Shown: positions 1 to 8,823 of the stretch, piece after piece
Numbering within the stretch: position 1 is the stretch's first letter
Layout: each line of letters opens with the position of its first letter
Source: GCA-2401735 sp051252095
GTDB lineage: Bacteria > Pseudomonadota > Gammaproteobacteria > Burkholderiales > Methylophilaceae
DNA: 64,000 nt
Assembly (NCBI GenBank): GCA_051252095.1
Contig: JBPOFK010000011.1
Coordinates: 1-64,000 of the forward strand
Direction of reading: 5' to 3'
The notes under the pieces: model-generated
The model's database searches: none
What the model was told of the DNA's origin: nothing
The model's input: only the letters and a program-made list of their open reading frames with translations
Position numbers and translations under genes: made by a program

Positions 1-1
1 C

Positions 2-454
2 CTGTTCACAGCTAACTTTAATGAAGCTAGCTTTGACATAATTAATTTATGTCATGTTATTGAACATGTACCCAAACCTAAATTACTATTCGAAGAGATT
101 TCAAGAATTCTAAAGCCAGGTGGGTTATTAATTGTTAAGACACCAAATAGCAAAGCTTTAGGCAGAGCATTGTTCAATACTAATTGGTTTGCAAATGAAG
201 TTCCTAGACATTTATATTTATTTTCGGAAAGAAATCTGTTAATGATGGGAGAAGAATGTCAATTAGAATTGATAACAATAAACACAAGCTCCACACCAAA
301 AATAATCCTTAATAGCATTGATTATGTTTTGAATAACAATAAAAAACCTTCAAAAAAAATATGGTGGAGAAGGCTGTTAGTTAAGCCTTATATTTTCCTT
401 GCAAAATATAAAAATCAAGGTGATGAAATACACGCCATATTAAAAAAAATATAA
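2..454 (+). CDS. SAM-dependent methyltransferase, C-terminal part (5' end outside window)
   Basis: The reading frame is open from the left edge, so the start lies outside the window. The visible part begins in the second half of a class I methyltransferase fold: an FDII-N-CHVIEHVP stretch (post-II/motif II, the 'E-H' of Methyltransf_11/12 proteins) followed by EI-RILKPGGLLIVKTPN (motif III). The family transfers a methyl group from SAM to small molecules or sugars. The stop overlaps the next start (TAATG), so the two genes are translationally coupled, and the glycosyltransferase next door points to a polysaccharide or glycolipid substrate. The substrate itself cannot be read from the sequence. 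The only start codon in the visible part is a TTG at 170, which would cut off the catalytic motifs and is not the true start. Confidence 0.85.
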   Translation: MFTANFNEASFDIINLCHVIEHVPKPKLLFEEISRILKPGGLLIVKTPNSKALGRALFNTNWFANEVPRHLYLFSERNLLMMGEECQLELITINTSSTPKIILNSIDYVLNNNKKPSKKIWWRRLLVKPYIFLAKYKNQGDEIHAILKKI

Positions 455-1431
455 TGTCAAAGAGAATACTCTTTTTATCTAAAGGTGTTAGTGCATCGTC
501 AACGCGATACCGTGCATTACAATATTTTTCTCTATTTAAATCAGCAGGCTATAACCCAACTCATATCACAATTTCTGGAGGCTTGTTTCCATTTCTAAGC
601 GCTTTGTATCATGCATCGCAAGCGGATACAGTTATTTTACTCAGAAAGACATTTCCTACGCCAATTTTTTGGTTATTACGTCAATTTTCAAAGAACTTAA
701 TGTTTGACTTTGATGATGCTATCTTCAGCAATACGGATGGTTCACATTCTGACACTAGAATGACTCGGTTTATCAACACTATCCAGCAATGCGATTGCGT
801 TTTTGCCGGGAATCAATATCTTGCTGATGCCGCGAAAAAATTCCAATACAACACAGTGATTATCCCAACATCTCTCCAGACGCAAAAGTACTTGGTTCCT
901 TCAGAAAAAAATCCTGATACGTTCACTCTAGTATGGATTGGTAGCCACTCAACTAAACGGTATATTGTTGGCATATTGCCTGCAATTGAAAGTGCAGCAA
1001 AGGAAATTCCTAATTTGCATCTTAAAATTATTGCAGACTTTAAGCTGTCTAGTAAATCCCTTTCTATTATAAATATTCCATGGACTGAGCAAGCAGAAGC
1101 AGCCGAAATTAATTCAGCTGATGTAGGTTTAGCACCTTTGCCACCTGATAATTGGACAAAAGGAAAATGTGCTTTAAAAGTGCTTCAGTACATGGCTGCT
1201 GGTCTGCCTGTGATTACATCTGCCACAAGCGTCAATGCCTATGTAGTTGAAGACTTAAAAAACGGCTATCATGCTAACAATGAAAGCGAATGGACCACTC
1301 AGATATTAAAGGCTTTTAGACAAAGAAAAGCGTTAAGAGAAATGGGGCGACTTGGTCAACTGCGTGTAGTGGATGAATTTGACATCAAAGTTGTATTTCA
1401 AAGATTATTGTCAATAATCTCAGCTATTTAG
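454..1431 (+). CDS. Glycosyltransferase, GT4-like
   Basis: A 325-aa protein with two Rossmann-like halves. The N-terminal half has an S-STRYRA motif (residues about 15-21) and an FDFDDAIF motif (about 84-91). The C-terminal half has SADVGLAPLP...KCALKVLQYMAAGLPVI (about 222-255), the acidic/Gly-rich donor-binding segment typical of GT4-type (GT-B) enzymes. It probably adds a sugar from a nucleotide-sugar donor to a cell-surface polysaccharide or glycolipid at the cytoplasmic face of the inner membrane. It overlaps the upstream methyltransferase by one base and is the last plus-strand gene of that operon. Donor and acceptor are unknown. Confidence 0.85.
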   Translation: MSKRILFLSKGVSASSTRYRALQYFSLFKSAGYNPTHITISGGLFPFLSALYHASQADTVILLRKTFPTPIFWLLRQFSKNLMFDFDDAIFSNTDGSHSDTRMTRFINTIQQCDCVFAGNQYLADAAKKFQYNTVIIPTSLQTQKYLVPSEKNPDTFTLVWIGSHSTKRYIVGILPAIESAAKEIPNLHLKIIADFKLSSKSLSIINIPWTEQAEAAEINSADVGLAPLPPDNWTKGKCALKVLQYMAAGLPVITSATSVNAYVVEDLKNGYHANNESEWTTQILKAFRQRKALREMGRLGQLRVVDEFDIKVVFQRLLSIISAI

Positions 1432-1439
1432 TTCGAGCT

Positions 1440-2120
1440 CTAGGGCTTAAAACTAAGCAGCTTCGTAACACATAGGCTGCTACAATCACTTACATTAAGA
1501 TATGCATGCATCATTGAGGCCCAGTATAACGTCCCTAAAGCTTGAATATCTTTTTGATATTTACAAAGCCGCTTAAAACTTCTCAACCGAGTATTACAAT
1601 TTAATGGCCAAGGATAAATCGTCAAATCTGATATATCTATTAAGCCAAACTCATTACTGGGCAAAAGCAGAATATTACCAGTGTGTAAGGAATGAAAATG
1701 TATTCCTTTTGCATGTAAATCAGCTAAAAACCGTCCAAATATTTCATTTGTAGCTTGAATTTTACTCAAATCTTTCTTAATTAAATGACTAATGGACTCT
1801 CCAGCTAGCGGTTGATATAAAACGGCCATCTGCCCATTGGTTTCTAAATCGTACAACTGCTTAACATTTACAGTTGGTATATTTAAAGCTTTCAATCTAA
1901 GTGAATTACGGCAAAAACGTCTTGCATGTGAATAAATTCTGGAGCCGCTGATTAAATGCCTCACTCTGAAAATTTTTAAAATTTCTCCAGTAGTTAATTG
2001 AATCACTTTAACACCACGCTCATCTTGCTCTAAGACCTTGCCTCCTACACACATCTTGTTGAAATCACTGTCTGTTAACAACTGACTTGGGAAGTAAAAA
2101 TCTTTCATGAATGCAATCAT
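1440..2120 (-). CDS. LPS-kinase (Kdo/WaaP)-like protein
   Basis: A 226-aa protein with a reduced protein-kinase-like fold of the lipopolysaccharide kinase / 'toluene tolerance' type. Visible elements are an HFHSLHTGNILLL catalytic loop (about residues 141-153; the usual HxD Asp is replaced by S/H but the Asn is kept) and FGLIDISDL (the DFG-equivalent Asp, about 158-166). Phosphotransfer to an LPS-core sugar is the family function; the changed catalytic loop makes activity uncertain. Its start overlaps the stop of the HAD gene by four bases (ATGA), so the two are co-translated. It converges on the glycosyltransferase with only an 8-bp gap. Confidence 0.75.
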   Translation of the reverse strand: MIAFMKDFYFPSQLLTDSDFNKMCVGGKVLEQDERGVKVIQLTTGEILKIFRVRHLISGSRIYSHARRFCRNSLRLKALNIPTVNVKQLYDLETNGQMAVLYQPLAGESISHLIKKDLSKIQATNEIFGRFLADLHAKGIHFHSLHTGNILLLPSNEFGLIDISDLTIYPWPLNCNTRLRSFKRLCKYQKDIQALGTLYWASMMHAYLNVSDCSSLCVTKLLSFKP

Positions 2121-2779
2121 GGTTGTAATGACTTGAGATTATTGCAAACGTGGATTTGATGTTCTTCACAATACTTCTGCCAATCGGGTACATCGGTCCA
2201 GTCACTTAAAAACACAAAATCTAAACCTGCTCTATTAGAAGATTCGTAATCATATTTACTATCACCAATAAACAATGCAGGTATTTTTATATTGCCATTT
2301 TCTTGCTCTCTTTTAAATATCTCATCTTTATTGTCTGGGCTACCAAAAACTCCCCCATCAAATAATGGCAATAGATTACGCTTATGGAATAAATCTCTAA
2401 TTTCTGACTGGTCGCCGCCAGACACGACTACCCAGTTAGCATGTTTGGTAGATTCACGTAAAGCCTCTATACCATCGGCTATCTTACAACCCATAAGGCC
2501 TTTTGAAACGGCGAGACTAAAAGCGTCCAAATATTCTTGCACTGCTTCTTTCGTGGCCTCTTGTTGCAATACTTCTTCTATATACCAAACAAATTTTGGA
2601 TAACGTGAAATCCCACCATACATAACATGGTGATCGACTAATGCTTGCGCCTGTTCATTCGTACCGCCTAATTTTTTGGCTGTTCGGAAGTATGAGTCTA
2701 TTTTGGTAATATTAGAATCTAAGATGACGCCATCGCAGTCAAATACAATCGTTTTATATTTGTTAAGTTCTAAGCTCAA
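2117..2779 (-). CDS. HAD-superfamily hydrolase (phosphoglycolate-phosphatase-like)
   Basis: A 220-aa haloacid dehalogenase-type phosphatase. Motif I is FDCDGVILDSN (residues 13-23, nucleophile Asp14 and acid/base Asp16). Motif II is VVSGG (about 118-122). Motif III/IV is the GDSKYDYESSNRAG segment (about 174-187). An alpha-helical cap sits between motifs I and II, as in the C1-cap PGP/beta-PGM group. It likely dephosphorylates a small sugar phosphate or nucleotide-sugar intermediate. It is the first gene of a two-gene minus-strand operon with the kinase-like gene, which hints at a sugar-phosphate role in surface polysaccharide metabolism. The substrate is not identifiable from sequence. Confidence 0.8.
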   Translation of the reverse strand: MSLELNKYKTIVFDCDGVILDSNITKIDSYFRTAKKLGGTNEQAQALVDHHVMYGGISRYPKFVWYIEEVLQQEATKEAVQEYLDAFSLAVSKGLMGCKIADGIEALRESTKHANWVVVSGGDQSEIRDLFHKRNLLPLFDGGVFGSPDNKDEIFKREQENGNIKIPALFIGDSKYDYESSNRAGLDFVFLSDWTDVPDWQKYCEEHQIHVCNNLKSLQP

Positions 2780-2810
2780 ACTATTATCTCAATCATATAT
2801 GGTAGCCATA

Positions 2811-2846
2811 ATAAAAAAGGTTTTGTACATCAACGTACAAAACCTT
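2811..2846 (-). terminator. Rho-independent terminator of eda
   Basis: A perfect 12-bp inverted repeat (2817-2828 with 2835-2846, 6-nt loop) lies directly after the eda stop. On the minus strand it is followed by a U-rich tract (complement of 2811-2818). Confidence 0.85.
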
Positions 2847-2866
2847 GATTATACTAAAATAAATCT

Positions 2867-3493
2867 TTAAGCAGGTTTAATCGCACTTGCTTCTTTTGCT
2901 AATTTTGTAATTTGTGCCCAGTCTTTTCTTTCTACGGCATCGGCTGGTGTTAACCAAGTGCCACCGCATACAACAACATTCGGCAACGCCAAAAACTCTG
3001 GCGCAGACTCCACTTTTACACCACCTGTCGGGCAGAACATCACATCAGCAAAAGGACCAGCAAAACCTTTGAGTAAGTTAATACCACCGACAGCTACTGC
3101 AGGAAATAGCTTTAAAAAGTAATAATCATCTGCATTAGCAGTCATGATTTCTGAGCCAGTTGAGACACCAGGTAATAATGGCAGGCCAATTTCACGTGCA
3201 TACTGTCCTAAATCTGACGTATATCCGGGGCTCACAGCAAATTGACACCCAACATTCAGTGAGTTTTTTGCATCTTGTAAGTTACGAACAGTTCCTGAAC
3301 CTAAAATCGCATCTGGCACATGTTTAGCTATTTGCTCCATTGCTTCTAACGCAACAGGAGAGCGCAGCGTGACTTCTAACACTTTAATTCCACCTTCAAG
3401 TAAGGCTTCTGCCATAGGCACAGCATCTTCCACTTTGTTAATCACAATCACGGGGATTACTGGGCCTTCTTTTGCTAAATCTAATGTATTCAT
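2867..3493 (-). CDS. eda: 2-dehydro-3-deoxy-phosphogluconate (KDPG) aldolase
   Basis: A 208-aa class I aldolase that cleaves KDPG to pyruvate and glyceraldehyde-3-phosphate, the last step of the Entner-Doudoroff pathway in the cytosol. Key residues are visible: Glu40 in KVLEVTLRS (general base), the GSGTV phosphate loop (66-70), and the Schiff-base Lys128 in YYFLKLFPA. The length matches the family (about 205-215 aa). It lies downstream of edd on the same strand, separated by a 152-bp gap that contains a large inverted repeat. In methylotrophs of this kind the enzyme belongs to the KDPG-aldolase branch of the ribulose monophosphate cycle; that context is inferred. Confidence 0.97.
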   Translation of the reverse strand: MNTLDLAKEGPVIPVIVINKVEDAVPMAEALLEGGIKVLEVTLRSPVALEAMEQIAKHVPDAILGSGTVRNLQDAKNSLNVGCQFAVSPGYTSDLGQYAREIGLPLLPGVSTGSEIMTANADDYYFLKLFPAVAVGGINLLKGFAGPFADVMFCPTGGVKVESAPEFLALPNVVVCGGTWLTPADAVERKDWAQITKLAKEASAIKPA

Positions 3494-3552
3494 ATTTCTC
3501 TCTATCGTTTATTTAATCAATTCTTAATTTCTAAATAGCACAACTTTAAGTG

Positions 3553-3642
3553 TTGATAATCAAAGGAGAACTAGGCGCCTAAGTGAAGGCAGTACAATAA
3601 GTACGCCAAACTTAGGCAACGACGTTATCGTTTGATTAGCAA
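3553..3642. repeat. Nested 90-bp inverted repeat between edd and eda
   Basis: The outer arms 3553-3564 and 3631-3642 match at 11 of 12 positions. An inner stem GCCTAAGT (3577-3584) pairs with ACTTAGGC (3610-3617), and further short pairs (GGC/GCC, GTAC/GTAC) close toward the centre. There is no U-run, so it does not look like a simple terminator. On the minus-strand transcript it would be a long hairpin in the edd-eda intergenic mRNA. Confidence 0.6.
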
Positions 3643-3645
3643 TGC

Positions 3646-5460
3646 TTAAAGCCAGGTGATAGCACCTTCTTCGGCTGACAACACATTCTTACGCATCCCG
3701 CCAAATAACTCCCTACCAATGCCATGCTCGTTTGCATGTCGTTTCTCGTCAGAAAGGGCTTCAACTTCACGCTCTTCCCATTCATCCTCATCTACTAGGA
3801 CGTTCACCATGCCGACTTTTGCATTTAAGCGGACAATATCGCCTGTGCGAACTTTTGCTAGTGCCCCACCAGCAGAGGCTTCAGGCGTCAAATGAATAGC
3901 CGCAGGAATTTTTCCTGAAGCGCCGCTCATACGTCCATCAGTGACAATGGCAACCATAAAACCTTTATTCTGTAAAACGGCCAAAGGTGGAGTCAATTTA
4001 TGTAACTCAGGCATACCATTCGCTTTGGGACCTTGGAAACGGACAACAGCCACAAAGTCTTTCTCGAGCTCGCCTCTGTCAAACGCTTCAAGTAACTCTT
4101 CTTGCGCATCAAATACGATGGCTGGCGCCTCAATAATGTGCCGGTCTTCTGGCACTGCTGAAATTTTAATCACACTACGACCAAGATTGCCTTTCAACAG
4201 GCGTAAACCGCCAGACGAATCAAATGGATGTTCTGCTGTACGAACAATCAACTCATCCTTACTTTCTTTCGGTAAATCTTTCCATACTAATTTATCATTT
4301 TCTTTCACTGGCAACTTACCATAATCACGCAGGCCACCATAAGAAACAGTAAATACATCTGGATACATATAGCCAGCATCGATTAACTCGCGAATCACAA
4401 ATGCTGGACCACCTGCATCTTGGAACTGGTTAACATCCGCTATGCCATTTGGATATACCTTAGCAAGTAACGGGGTTGTTTTTGCCAAATGGTAGAAATC
4501 TGTCCAATCAATAATAATACCTGCTGCACGCGCAATAGCCACCCAGTGAATCAAATGGTTTGTCGACCCGCCTGTGGCTAACAAAGCGACCATTGCATTC
4601 ACAATCACATGTTCATCCACTAATCGCCCGACAGGTGTGTAGTGCTCTTTTTTGGTATTTTCTAATACCATTTTCACGGCTTCACGCGTTAATAGTTCAC
4701 GCATCCCATCATGCGGATGAATAAATGCAGAGCCCGGCACGTGCAAACCCATGGCTTCCATCAACATTTGGTTACTATTGGCCGTACCATAAAAAGTACA
4801 AGTCCCTGCCCCATGATATGCAGCTGACTCTGATGCAAGTAACTCTTCACGTCCAATCATGCCTTGTGCATATTGCTCTCTTACTTTAGATTTTGACGTG
4901 TTATCAATCCCAGTGCTCATTGGGCCTGCAGGCACAAACACACAAGGTAAGTGCCCAAATTGTAAGGCGCCAATCAATAAGCCTGGTACGATTTTGTCAC
5001 AAACCCCTAATAACAAAGCAGCATCAAATACATCGTGCGATAATGCAATCGCGGTACTCATCGCAATAGTGTCTCGACTGAACAAGGATAACTCCATACC
5101 AGGCTCACCTTGTGTAATGCCATCACACATGGCAGGCACGCCACCCGCTACCTGTGCAGTAGCGCCCCACTTAGTGGCTTCATCTTTAATAATGTTTGGA
5201 TAGGTCCCGTAAGGTTGATGTGCCGAGAGCATCTCATTGTATGCGGTAACAATCCCGATATTTGGCGCTTTTTCAGTCACAATTTTTAGTTTGTCATTTT
5301 GCGGCATAGCGGCAAAGGCGTGTGCTACGTTGGCACAACCCAAGCGATCAGCACCACGGTCACGATTGGCAATTTCGTCCAATCGCTGTAAATAGGCTGT
5401 TCGCGTAGGGCGGCTGACTTCGATAATACGTTCGGTAACTTCTATATGGGACTGTTTCAT
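3646..5460 (-). CDS. edd: Phosphogluconate dehydratase
   Basis: A 604-aa member of the IlvD/EDD dehydratase family. It dehydrates 6-phosphogluconate to KDPG, feeding Eda. Iron-sulfur ligands are visible as Cys112 (AMCDGITQG), Cys154 (LGVCDKIVPG) and Cys221 (GAGTCTFYGTAN), all in the positions expected for the family. The C-terminal half has the TDGRMSG-SGKIPAAIHLTPE segment that closes the active site. The length equals typical Edd (about 600-608 aa). The ATG at 5460 is used. It is upstream of eda on the same strand, giving the usual edd-eda order. Confidence 0.97.
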   Translation of the reverse strand: MKQSHIEVTERIIEVSRPTRTAYLQRLDEIANRDRGADRLGCANVAHAFAAMPQNDKLKIVTEKAPNIGIVTAYNEMLSAHQPYGTYPNIIKDEATKWGATAQVAGGVPAMCDGITQGEPGMELSLFSRDTIAMSTAIALSHDVFDAALLLGVCDKIVPGLLIGALQFGHLPCVFVPAGPMSTGIDNTSKSKVREQYAQGMIGREELLASESAAYHGAGTCTFYGTANSNQMLMEAMGLHVPGSAFIHPHDGMRELLTREAVKMVLENTKKEHYTPVGRLVDEHVIVNAMVALLATGGSTNHLIHWVAIARAAGIIIDWTDFYHLAKTTPLLAKVYPNGIADVNQFQDAGGPAFVIRELIDAGYMYPDVFTVSYGGLRDYGKLPVKENDKLVWKDLPKESKDELIVRTAEHPFDSSGGLRLLKGNLGRSVIKISAVPEDRHIIEAPAIVFDAQEELLEAFDRGELEKDFVAVVRFQGPKANGMPELHKLTPPLAVLQNKGFMVAIVTDGRMSGASGKIPAAIHLTPEASAGGALAKVRTGDIVRLNAKVGMVNVLVDEDEWEEREVEALSDEKRHANEHGIGRELFGGMRKNVLSAEEGAITWL

Positions 5461-5619
5461 ACTAGGCTCAATTCACTTAATGACGCCACTAGCTGCGTGG
5501 CAGTTTAATTTAATGTATCAACCAATTATCTCTTAAAGTGGTGAATACCGTCAAACAACATCAGGACTAATCAATGATTAAGCCTGACCAACTGATAAAC
5601 CATCCATAATTATGTCAGT

Positions 5620-7338
5620 TCATTGTTTAGTGACTAATACATCTTCCATCATTAAATACTCTAAATCGCAACCATAAAACATATTCAAAGCATCAGTCGG
5701 GCTACAAATCATCGGCTCACCGCGTCGGTTAAGTGAGGTATTGAGAACAACAGCATTGCCTCGCAGTTTCTCAAGATGTTCAATTAATGCGTAATAGCGA
5801 GGGTTTGTTTCACGTGTCACTACTTGGGCGCGCGCCGTTCCATCCTCATGCACAACTTCTGGTATACGATCATTCCATGCAGGATTAACATCAAAAGTAA
5901 AAGTCATGTAGGGTGCTGGGTGATTGGTTTGCAGCAAGTCCTCGGCTACCGTATCCAGCATACTAGGACAAAACGGCCGCCAACGTTCACGATACTTGAT
6001 TTGCGCATTAATACGATCCGCAACGCCCGGGTAGCTTGGGTCGCCCAAAATACTGCGGCAACCTAATGAGCGAGGTCCAAATTCCATCCGACCTTGAAAC
6101 CAAGCTAAAGGATTACCTTGTGCGAGCAACTCTGCTGCTTTTTGTGGCCCATTATCCACTAGCGTAAAGTTTGGTTTCTGTGGATGTTTCTCACAGGCAG
6201 CAATACACTCGGCGTTAGTGAAAGAAGGTCCTAAATAGGCATGCACCATTTTGTGAATGGTCTCACCTGCCAGATGCGCTGCATAAGTTGCGGCGCCTAA
6301 TGATGTGCCATTGTCGCCAGAGGCTGGTTGGACAAACAACTCTTTCACATAAGGCAAGCTGATAATGCGCTGATTGAGCTTAACATTTAATGCAACGCCC
6401 CCTGCCATCACAATTTTGCCAGTTTCGCGAATGATGTCACCTAAATAATACTCTATCATTTCCAAGGCTAGCTTTTCTAACAAGGCTTGAATAGAAGCGG
6501 CGTAATGAATATAAGGGTCATCTATTTCATCGCCTTGACGTTTAGGTCCTAAGCGTTTAATCAGCTCCGGTGTAAAGTAATAACCTTTGCCATTTTCTTT
6601 ATACCGACGTAAACCGACCACATTGACAAGCTTTGTGTTAACGACCAATTCACCATGTTCAAACTTGGCTAAATCCGATAAATCAAACTTTGTCGGATCA
6701 CCATATGGTGCCATTCCCATCACTTTGAATTCGCCATCCAGCATATCAAAGCCTAAATACTCGGTCATTGCGCCATAAAGACCACCCAATGAATCAGGAT
6801 CATAGAATTCTTTGATTTTATGAATCTTGCCATTTTCACCATAACCAAAAAATGTCGTGGCATATTCACCTTTACCATCAATGCCAACGATGGCTGTTTT
6901 TTCTTTAAAGCCACTTAAGTGATAAGCACTGGAGGCATGCGCCAAATGATGCTCCACAGGAACAAACTTGGCATTATTCAAGCCTAGCTCCTTCATTAGG
7001 GCTAGTGATTTATCTCGGTTGCGACGATAGCGGCGGTTACCATTAAAAATGGCATCTAATGCGCGATCTGGTGCATACCAATGCCGTTTAGCATAATGCC
7101 AACGGGCATTAGTACTTAATGGAATCTCTGCGTATGGAAAAGCAACAATATCAACATCTTCAGGCTTAACACCAGCTTGTTTTAAACAAAATTTTGCTGC
7201 CTCGTAAGGAAACTTACCTTTCGCATGTTTATCACGAATAAATCTTTCTTCTTCTGCTGCCGCGATAATTTTGCCATCGACCAAAATAGCAGCAGATGCA
7301 TCATGACTAAGCGCCCCAGATAAACCTAATACAATCAT
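5620..7338 (-). CDS. Carbamoyltransferase (NodU/CmcH family; WapO-like)
   Basis: A 572-aa protein with an N-terminal ASKHA-type Kae1/TsaD-like domain (G-SHDASAA at 9-17; HHLAHASSAYH around 133-143, metal-binding His residues) and a C-terminal YrdC-like carbamoyltransferase domain (FQGRMEFGPRSLGCRSIL, about 414-431). The family moves a carbamoyl group from carbamoyl phosphate, via carbamoyladenylate, to a sugar hydroxyl. It sits directly downstream (20 bp) of two LPS-kinase-like genes. In Pseudomonas the equivalent waaC-waaG-waaP-wapP-wapQ cluster also ends in a double-kinase gene and a carbamoyltransferase that modifies LPS core, so core carbamoylation is the likely role (inference by synteny). 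Confidence 0.9.
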   Translation of the reverse strand: MIVLGLSGALSHDASAAILVDGKIIAAAEEERFIRDKHAKGKFPYEAAKFCLKQAGVKPEDVDIVAFPYAEIPLSTNARWHYAKRHWYAPDRALDAIFNGNRRYRRNRDKSLALMKELGLNNAKFVPVEHHLAHASSAYHLSGFKEKTAIVGIDGKGEYATTFFGYGENGKIHKIKEFYDPDSLGGLYGAMTEYLGFDMLDGEFKVMGMAPYGDPTKFDLSDLAKFEHGELVVNTKLVNVVGLRRYKENGKGYYFTPELIKRLGPKRQGDEIDDPYIHYAASIQALLEKLALEMIEYYLGDIIRETGKIVMAGGVALNVKLNQRIISLPYVKELFVQPASGDNGTSLGAATYAAHLAGETIHKMVHAYLGPSFTNAECIAACEKHPQKPNFTLVDNGPQKAAELLAQGNPLAWFQGRMEFGPRSLGCRSILGDPSYPGVADRINAQIKYRERWRPFCPSMLDTVAEDLLQTNHPAPYMTFTFDVNPAWNDRIPEVVHEDGTARAQVVTRETNPRYYALIEHLEKLRGNAVVLNTSLNRRGEPMICSPTDALNMFYGCDLEYLMMEDVLVTKQ

Positions 7339-7358
7339 TTAATTTAACTCTATTGTGA

Positions 7359-8816
7359 TTATTTGAATATTTTTGCCGCCTGCAATGGTGCATGGTCGGC
7401 ATAAACAACTTTAAAAACTTTAACAAACGCATTATACAATGAAGGGTCCCCTTTCCAATTTTGCATGAAGCGTTTAATGTCTCTAGCATGCATTTTTGCC
7501 GCCTTGTCTGTGTTTCCATGCTGCTTCATGCTATCTAGGTCAATCAATAGTGCCTCGCCATCAGTAAGCATCTTAATATTAGTTGCCTTCATATCACCAT
7601 GGGATATTTCAAGCAAATATAAACTGTAAAACAATTGCACCAATGCTTTAACTGCTTTTGCACGCAGCGCCTTATCTGACATTTGCTTAAAAAAAACTGC
7701 CACATCTGGAGAATCTACATATGTTGTCAAAAAGTAGGCACGCCTTCTTAATCCAAACTTGCGCTCTTCTATTAGCGCAACTGGACTAGCCGTATTAATA
7801 CCAAGCAATTCCAAGCGATGCGCATTGGTCCAAGAAATTGATGCACGCGTTTGTCGTAAAGCACGACTTAGTCCATGCCAAAAGTGTTTGATGTTATAGC
7901 GCTTAATAACCAATTGCAGATTATTCAACGTCGCGAGTGCAACCGTGCAAGTATTACCATCTTTAAGTATAGTTTCGGTGCTCACGTAATCATCAACCTG
8001 TTTTACAGTGAGCGGCAATGACGCTGATGCATATTGGCTACGAACGGCTGTAAATAACTGACTAGTTTCAGTTACATTCACATCTGAACATTGCCTAAAT
8101 ACTTTTTTTGCATAGGCAGCCAATGCTTTTTTTCTTGCATAAGCAATTTGTTTTTTTATATCTGCAATATCTGGCAACTCTTCCCAGACACTTACTTCCG
8201 AATATTCCTTCAGCAAAGTAGACAAATGCTGATCAAGGAATAGCACATCAAATTTTGACAATAGATGGCTTAAGTTTTGTAATGCCTTATTTGTAGACAG
8301 CGACCTAAAGGCTTTAATACCATCGCCATCTATTGTGTAAATCTCACCATCAGTAACCAAGAAATTTTTTAGATACATGTCTGTTTGCATCAGCTGCGCA
8401 TTATGGTGTGCGGCAAGCGTTTTAACTAGCCTCACTGCTAAACTTAGCTGCTCTGTTTCATTCGATTGCATGCATTTTGTTTCAGCATTCTCCGCCTCGA
8501 TAATTGCCTCATAAATAACAGCATAAGCATTTAACTGCTTAACCTCGCCATGATATTGGATTGTTGGCGTGGTAATATTGGCTTTTTGCAAAGCGCGAAT
8601 ACCGGCCAAATCTCTCATGGCATAATCATTTGCTCGCTTACCGTAAAACATTTTGACAAATACTGGCGCTTCTTGCCAAATAGCACGAAACACACAGCGC
8701 TTTGATGGAATAGATCGAACAATCTGAATGTCAGTCAAGCTGTGCTCACCCACACGCAAAGAAGGCGTGGACAAACCAAAGCTTGCCATTAAATCTGAGT
8801 GATTGTTATGCATCAT
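7359..8816 (-). CDS. Tandem LPS-kinase-like protein (two kinase-fold domains)
   Basis: A 485-aa protein built from two Kdo/WaaP-like kinase folds. The first has QLMQTDMYLKNFLV (HxD replaced by QTD, Asn kept, about residues 139-152) and YTIDGDGI. The second has the better preserved ISHGDMKATNIKM loop (about 415-427) and LLIDLDSM. Its first domain may therefore be weakened or non-catalytic. Length and position, between an InaA-type kinase and a carbamoyltransferase, resemble the uncharacterised double-kinase gene of the Pseudomonas core-LPS cluster. It likely phosphorylates inner-core sugars or helps assemble them; the precise site is unknown. The gap to the upstream kinase is 7 bp, indicating one operon. 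Confidence 0.8.
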   Translation of the reverse strand: MMHNNHSDLMASFGLSTPSLRVGEHSLTDIQIVRSIPSKRCVFRAIWQEAPVFVKMFYGKRANDYAMRDLAGIRALQKANITTPTIQYHGEVKQLNAYAVIYEAIIEAENAETKCMQSNETEQLSLAVRLVKTLAAHHNAQLMQTDMYLKNFLVTDGEIYTIDGDGIKAFRSLSTNKALQNLSHLLSKFDVLFLDQHLSTLLKEYSEVSVWEELPDIADIKKQIAYARKKALAAYAKKVFRQCSDVNVTETSQLFTAVRSQYASASLPLTVKQVDDYVSTETILKDGNTCTVALATLNNLQLVIKRYNIKHFWHGLSRALRQTRASISWTNAHRLELLGINTASPVALIEERKFGLRRRAYFLTTYVDSPDVAVFFKQMSDKALRAKAVKALVQLFYSLYLLEISHGDMKATNIKMLTDGEALLIDLDSMKQHGNTDKAAKMHARDIKRFMQNWKGDPSLYNAFVKVFKVVYADHAPLQAAKIFK

Positions 8817-8823
8817 ATCAATA

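Noticed and set aside
3656..5203. Several plus-strand open frames opposite edd
   Set aside because: They are shadows of the edd coding frame, with Ser/Pro-rich low-complexity products and no SD or conserved motif.
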